Part shown: positions 58,071-64,000 of the stretch, one piece after another
How the letters are laid out: every line of letters starts with the position of its first letter
Position numbering within the stretch: the stretch's first letter is position 1
Position numbers and translations under genes: made by a program
The notes under the pieces: model-generated
What the model was told of the DNA's origin: nothing
Databases searched by the model: none
Seen by the model: the letters and a program-made list of their open reading frames with translations, nothing else
Origin: Setomelanomma holmii
Lineage: Eukaryota > Ascomycota > Dothideomycetes > Pleosporales > Phaeosphaeriaceae
Reading direction: 5' to 3'
DNA: 64,000 bases
NCBI GenBank assembly: GCA_010015745.1
Contig: ML978191.1
Span: 221,715-285,714, forward strand

Positions 58071-59957
58071 TCACATGGCGCTGCGGTGCTGTCGATATTC
58101 GCGACTTCCAGCGCTGGACGCTCGGCCATTGGCGGCGGGAACGCTAAGTTGCTTCATGGCGGGTCCGTCCGACGTGACCACTTGACGCCTGCTGCTTCCC
58201 TTCTGAAGTCGATTTGTCCTCCAGCCTTCGTACCATGTCTCGCGAGACGCCTCACGTAGCTCGGATCGCCATTCGCTGAAGACGCTTTCTCGCAGCCTCA
58301 CGAAGTCACAATGCTCGGGATCGTACGGATCGGCAAAACCCCAGGGGAACTTGCGTCCAATCACTTCTGGCTCGTAGATGTCTGGAGAGATGATACTCAG
58401 AGGGAGGAATGGTGTCTCCGAGTCTTCGCTCTGGATGGATGCTGAGATAGCGGACGGCTTGCGGCTGTGGTTCTTCTTGGCGCTTGGGGGCGAAGTCGGC
58501 GGAGAGTGCGACGCGGAGGAGCTGGACGAACCGATCGAGCGCGCAGCTTCAGAAGATGATCGCTCAAGAATCTTATTCAGGACGTCCGGCTTGGCATCGC
58601 TGGAGGAGGAGCCAATGTAGTCGTCCTCGTCACGTTCATCCAGTCGGTCAGGATCCTCCTCATCGTCATCGACATCCAGGTTCAAGGCCTCCAGTGGGTC
58701 TAGCTTGGCGCGCTTGAGAGTGTCCCATACCATCTTCTTCAAGTGTCGCATGTGTGCTCCGGTAATAGTGTCCGCCTTGCTGATGACTGGAATGACCGTA
58801 GTTTTACCCTGGAGTTCGCGCAGGACGTTCAGGTCCAGGTTCTCATCGAGCCCTCCAAAAACAGCACTTCCGACCTTGACGACATTCGATCGTTTGCGCG
58901 CCTCGGCAATGTTCGAGTCCAAGCGAGCGGGATCGAGAATGAGGAAGACGCAGTGGATGTGGGTGTCCTTCACGCCCGGTGCGCGGACGACCTTCTGCTC
59001 CTCGCCGAAAGTATCCTCAAACTTGGACTCAAGGAAGGACGTGATGATGGGGAGCTGGAAATCGACGATGTTCTTCTCCAAACCCTCGGAGTCCCAAAGC
59101 GTGACACCGACGCGTTCGCCATCGACTTCTGTCTCTAGATATTCCGAGGTGAAGGACGAGTCCTCGGCGACTGCTGTGGCAGGCGGAGACGGGGTATTGG
59201 GTCGCTTCTTCTTCGGCAGGGCGAGCGCGGTACGCAGGAATCCGATGAAGGAGGACTTTCCGCAACCCTTGGTGCCAACCACCAGGATGCTATGCATGCG
59301 TTAGTCGGAGATACAGTGGGGTGATCAAGCCGCTTACTTGAACGGAGTTGGGTCCTTCCTCCTCCTCACGCGACGAGGGCTGTTCACAGTGCTAACATGG
59401 CTGCTGGCATAGCTGTAGCGACCGCGGTGGGTCATGCTCTCAGTCCGGGCGTACGGGTCCACGTCCATGTAAGATGGCGAGGAGCTGGGAATGGGCGGTG
59501 GCGCGACAGCGAGGTTGGATTGCGGGGCCATGCGGTGTTGGTCGACAGATGGTCTGCTGAAGTTGTGGCTATAGTTCCCACCGTAGTTGCCGACCTTGTT
59601 GGAGACAATGGCGACAGAGTCAGGTCGGTAAGCTTCTCCTCCAAAAGACTCAATCTGGGGCAGGGCGGAGTGCGAGGGCAGGCGCGGTGGTTGCTTGGGG
59701 AGCATCGCAGCTTCCCGCTGCCTTCGTAGGGCCTCCTCCTGGGCAAGCGCCTTCTGTTTCTTGCTCATCTTGCCTCCGGATGCGCTGCGACTGGTACTGC
59801 GAGCTTCGGCGCTGGACTTGCGAAGAAAGTTGAATGAGGTCCTGCGTTGTGTGTCGCCAGCGGGTTGCGCAACAGTGGGTAGTGCAGACGGGTCAGGTGA
59901 GCCGTCCTTCACCGAGGGATTAGGATTATGGGGTTTGGTAGGCGTGGTGCGATCCAT
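58071..59957 (-). CDS. Class 5 (AspE-type) septin
   Basis: AspE-type septins occur in filamentous fungi and assist higher-order septin assembly at hyphae and septa. Exons 59957-59338 and 59289-58071 give 612 residues. The N-terminal 200 residues are disordered and Ser/Pro/Arg-rich. The GTPase domain follows: P-loop VVGTKGCGKSSFIGFL (about residue 210), WDSEGL as the G3 motif, and VISKAD (G4, the septin AKAD position). An acidic Ser-rich insertion (about residues 420-500) interrupts the domain before KFPWGFADPYDPEHCDF, the conserved septin element. No C-terminal coiled coil is visible, as expected for this class. An in-frame extension of about 65 residues could be added by a 31-nt splice after 58074, which is very short for an intron. 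I therefore prefer the stop at 58071. Confidence 0.87.
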
Positions 59958-61373
59958 GGTGGGCGCCTCGAGTACTCAAATATCAATGAGCGTATGCTTT
60001 CGCGCGCGTGTAATCTCAATTGATGAGAAAGGAGTAAGGCTGTGTTGGACGCTGGCTGGCCGGGCTACTCTCTCCTGCGAACGGCACCGTGATTTGGACG
60101 ATGGGGCAAGGTGGGAGCAGTGAAATTGGAGGGAGCAGCTGTCTGGGTGGTGGCCGGGTCAGCCGTGCCCAAACGCGACCTGAGTGGAGCGCGGTCGAGT
60201 GAATGGTCAGGGTCTAATTATGAACCTTAGCCCAATGCTACTGCAGGTACAGATTGCGCGGCGCAACGGAGCTCAGACGACCCCAGATTCTGCGGTACAC
60301 TATCTCAACGGCGATGTGCGCTTCCAAGGAAAAGCGAACGTGGTGAGAGCAGCCACACGAGTTTGAGCAGGTGTGAGTCTTTGAAGCTGGAAGCACGGGA
60401 ACAGGAAACAAGAGAAGCAGCGACCGGGCAGCAGGGATGGCACGCACAACCTTCAATGCGAAACTCGTGCCCGAACACAACGTCAATTAGCAACCTCTAT
60501 TTCTCAATGCTTGGTCCGAGAAATGTTTGGTACGCGACAGTCTCGTGTACCTGCCAGAATAAGACTATCGCTGCCGGCGGCGACGTGCAGCCGTACATGC
60601 GCGCTTCGAGGGTACCCACGCGCCCTCGACCGGCTGGCACATATAGGGGCTCGCCCACACGATCTTCTGATCTTCGCATGGAGGATACTTGAGGTAGAAG
60701 AGGCGTCCCCAGTGGTTGCGCATAAACGCCATTACCGTGCCACGAAGAGTTCCATGGGACATCCACGATTGCTGTTTCAGGTCAAAGTGGGCTAAGATAA
60801 GATAGCTGTCCGATGGCGTCGCCAGGGAGAGCCTTTTTCTCCTGACATCTCGTGAGGAGTTCCTGCACCTTCTCCATCAAGGGAAACAGGTCTTAAAAGG
60901 GGCTACAACTGACTCGTTGTCAAGGCCGAGTCGGGACTTCATCGCTTAGCAGAATTGTGCCCATCCCCACCGCTTTTACTGACTCGGGCACTATCGACAG
61001 CAACAGTTCCGCTAGGACACCACCTTGTGTTGACTTGGACACCTCTGAGGTGCAGCTCTATATTCTGTATGGACATATCGTCATATACTTCACCTAATCA
61101 AGCCTACTCAAGACAATACTAGAAGCCATTGGAACGTTTTCCACTCAGCCCCATTTCTGATGTGGTCAGGCCAACCGCGAATCAGAGCGGGTCTTGTGCT
61201 TGCTGACGCCCGGTCTAGTGCTTACCACTCTGCAGGATTCGTATCGTCTGAAACTGGATTGGATAACTCGTATACCTCTGAAGTCGTACAAACAGTTCTT
61301 GATTGCCAACATTCCCACGTTTACGATAAATCATTTATCGCTTTTCTCTACGACCACCCGGTCACAGCCCGCC
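59958..61373. other. 1.4 kb interval between septin and P450 genes
   Basis: This is a divergent upstream region for both genes. Frames of up to 142 codons overlap the septin 5' end on the opposite strand. Nothing supported as a gene. Confidence 0.5.
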
Positions 61374-63455
61374 ATGGGCTTCTTCAATGACCATGTAGCC
61401 TTCTCGAACATCTTGGGTCTGCTTCTGATATGGCTAATCGGCAAGACTGCTGTCCTCATAAAGGATCGTCAGCGAATCATGGGACTGGTAGGTCATAAAT
61501 GCGCTGGTTCAGCTTCCTTCTCAGTTCGATGCTTTGGTTTGAGGCCGCATGCTCCTTCACCGCTTCACTATACATCATCACATCAACAATATGCGTAACA
61601 TTGAGGCAGCAGCGAGCTTACGCGCAATAGCCAGGTCCTCCAACGCATCCAATCCTTGGCCATCTCATTTCCATAGGCAAGGTCGCAATGAAGATCCCAC
61701 AACGAGCGCATCCTCATACTCTGGCCGCATACATGATGAGAGAGTACGATCTGCCACCCGTGTTCTTCATGGATACAAGGCCAGTGAGTTCGCTCAATTT
61801 GATTGTTGCGGACCCGTCAGATTCTCCGTCTTCTCATTGAACAGTACTGACAGCCAAGCAGAGAAATCGGGCGCCAAATTTCTGAGTCTGGCTTGAAGAA
61901 GCACCCCTCCCTTGGCGAGGTGATCGAGCCATTGGCTGGCAAGATGAATATGCTCTCAACTGATGGCGTGTTTTGGAAGAAATGGAGGAGTATCTTTAAC
62001 CCAGGCTTTTCAATACAGCAAGTTGTCAGTCAGGTCCCAGCGTAAGTGCCTCAGCAGTCAAAGTCTCGAAACCTTGTACTGAGTGATTCTGTCATAATAT
62101 AGCATCGTTGAGTGTGGCCAGTCCTTTATCAAGCTTCTTGATGAGCATGCAAAGGCAGATCGTGTCTTTAGACTCGAAGAAGAGGTAAGTGATTTGTATA
62201 ACTATGGACATTTGCGGACAATACAATTTGCATCTGGACGCCTACGTCCTCCGCTATCCTTGCTTCTGTTTCTAATAGCAGCTCGACGAAACTCTAACAG
62301 TGCTTTAGACCACTAAGATAACCATCGACGTCATCGGCAAAGTTGTATGCGACCACGACTTCAGGACGCTGTCATCCGACAATGAGTTCATGACAACGAT
62401 GAGGAAGACGCTCTCGTGGATGCCTGATATGCAATCCATCAACCCTTTTCACACTCGTCACCCTTTGAGGCCAATCTACTGGTGGTACTACAAGAAGAAG
62501 ATGGACAAGTACATCGGCAAAGTCCTTGATGAGCGCTTCGCGGGCCGCGAGGCCAAACCCGCCAAGAAGGCGAGAACGAAGACGGGTATCGACCTCGCGC
62601 TGCAAGAGTATTTCAAGGAGAATGGACAAGACGTCGATTCAGAGAACGTCACCATGGACGCCGAATTCCGCAAAGCTGCCATCGACAATCTTTTGATTCT
62701 TCTATTCGCCGGACACGACACCACCGCTTCGACGTTGTGCTATTGGTAAGAATCTCCGCACGACACTGCATTCCTTTTTCACTAACCCGTACCACCTTAG
62801 CTACCACATCCTCTCCAAGCACCCCGACAAACTCGCCAGACTCCGTCAAGAACTCGACTCTGTCTTCGGGGTCGGCAAACCTGCAGGTGATCAACTCAAA
62901 GCCACTCCATACCTCGTCAACCAACTCGACTACACTCTTGCCGTCATCAAAGAAATCTTACGCCTATGGCCTCCAGCGTCCGGCGTCCGCATCGGTCGCA
63001 AAGGCTTCTTCATCAAAGACCCAGTGTCAGGCGAACTGATCGACACCGACGGCCTCCTCATCTGGACTGTGTCAATGGCCATGCATCGCGACAAACGCAT
63101 TTGGGGCGCCGACGTCGACGATTTCAAGCCCGAACGCTTTCTGCCCGAGAATGCCAGCAAATTACCAGCAGACGCATGGCGCCCATTCGAAAAGGGCCCG
63201 CGGAATTGTATCGGGCAGGAGTTAGCGCTGATCGAGATGAAGGTTGTGCTTGCGATGACGGTACGCGAGTTTGACTTCAAGGCTGCGTATGATGAGCTGG
63301 ATAGTTTAATGGGAGACGGGACGCTGTGGGCAAAGGATGCGAGCTTTAGGAAGGGGCCGATGGAGGTGTATGGGGAGAGGATGCATCAGATTTTGCTGGC
63401 GGCGGCGAAGCCTAGTGAGGGTATGCCGGCGAGAGTGTACAAGCGAGAGGTGTGA
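61374..63455 (+). CDS. Cytochrome P450 monooxygenase, six exons
   Basis: This is a microsomal heme monooxygenase. Exons 61374-61487, 61631-61815, 61862-62041, 62103-62184, 62309-62745 and 62801-63455 give 550 residues. An N-terminal anchor helix (FSNILGLLLIWLIGKTAVLI) is followed by a basic stop and the hinge LPGPPTHPILGHL, made by the first splice. The I-helix is LLFAGHDTTAS, the K-helix ExxR is KEILRLWP, and the heme loop is FEKGPRNCIGQE, with the Cys ligand about 90 residues from the end. Intron 2 uses an unusual GTCAGA donor but restores VADPEIGRQISES; introns 1 and 4 are long (143 and 124 bp). The C-terminal half (LDERFAGREAK and the DSLMGDGTLWAKD region) resembles P450s of polyketide and fatty-acid-like substrates, but I cannot assign a CYP family. 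No cluster partners are nearby. Confidence 0.9.
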
Positions 63456-64000
63456 AGCCTTTTTTGAATCTCCTGGAGATGCTTGATAGGTAGCATGAGT
63501 TGACAGAAGAAGTGATGTTGACCCCAATGCCTTCAAGCTTTGCATCCTCGACGAACCTCGACTGCGCACATAATTCTCAACAACCGTGGCATTGCGACAC
63601 GACTTCGAGGGAAGGGCTTCAAGTACCCTTTTCTGTAATCAATAGATCGGACCTTGATGATCTGTCACGGTTTGGAGTCTCTCCTGCCTCACTGCGCAGT
63701 GGCACCTCACCTTGGGTGAGGTGAGACTGCCTTCTATACACTAGCGCTGTTTACAGCCCCCAACTATATGTACTGTTCGTAGCTTCACACAATACAACTT
63801 TCCCAGGTATCTACCAGAATGGTCTAGCACGCCAAAATACAGCAATGAGCAGCCGAAGCTGCCTATTTGTGACCCCGTCAAAGTCGCGGCATTACAAAGC
63901 ACAGCACTGAGCGGCCTCGGCCGCTCACGTGTGCTGATTAGTCCCTCGCTCATCCCTTCTGCAAGAAGAAACATAACACACAAGCCCTCTCATTTGTCAC
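63456..64000. other. Right-edge sequence downstream of the P450
   Basis: Frames are below 90 codons and overlap the P450 3' end. Nothing else is seen before the window ends. Confidence 0.5.

Noticed and set aside
49337..63455. Secondary-metabolite cluster suggested by two SDRs and a P450
   Set aside because: No polyketide synthase, peptide synthetase, terpene cyclase or cluster regulator lies among them. The intervening genes are housekeeping (Yae1, a mitochondrial kinase, an isomerase, a septin).

Overview
This window is chromosomal DNA of a filamentous ascomycete (Pezizomycotina). The evidence is the gene set (class 5 septin, Atg28, an RNA-silencing RNA polymerase, Git3-type receptor, Pho84-type carrier) and many 45-80 bp introns with GT donors, CTRAC/CTAAC-type branch points and short spacing to AG. 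A pair of near-copy introns resembles the introner-like elements described in Dothideomycetes, so a Dothideomycete is my guess; nothing seen fixes the genus. Exon boundaries below were derived by eye from splice signals and reading-frame continuity.

Layout. 1-3 kb: aspartate-semialdehyde dehydrogenase (3' end off the window) and a ten-exon mitochondrial D-lactate dehydrogenase, both on the minus strand. 4.5-13.6 kb: a 1085-residue helical/coiled-coil protein of unknown function, then a 1568-residue RNA-dependent RNA polymerase. 14-19.4 kb: Elongator subunit Elp6, a Pho84-like phosphate carrier and an MPDU1-type PQ-loop protein, the last two divergent across a 1 kb shared upstream region. 19.4-22.5 kb: no convincing gene. 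22.5-30 kb: a Git3/cAMP-receptor-like GPCR and the chromatin AAA-ATPase Yta7/Abo1. 31.9-38 kb: a two-helix mitochondrial-looking protein divergent from pyruvate dehydrogenase component X, then an aspartate/glutamate carrier with EF hands. 39.7-45.8 kb: a three-finger C2H2 regulator with a long leader and an overlapping uORF, then two divergent genes I do not recognise. 46-63.5 kb: ribosomal protein S2, Atg28, two SDR genes, Yae1, an ADCK1/Cqd2-type kinase, an enoyl-CoA isomerase carrying the twin introns, a class 5 septin and a cytochrome P450.

Functionally this is mostly housekeeping sequence. Mitochondrial functions are frequent (D-lactate oxidation, PDH complex, aspartate/glutamate exchange, a coenzyme Q-related kinase and probably the two-helix protein). 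There is no polyketide synthase, NRPS or terpene cyclase, so the P450 and SDRs are not evidence of a secondary-metabolite cluster. The most unusual observation is the homologous intron pair in the isomerase gene at about 56.3-56.45 kb.
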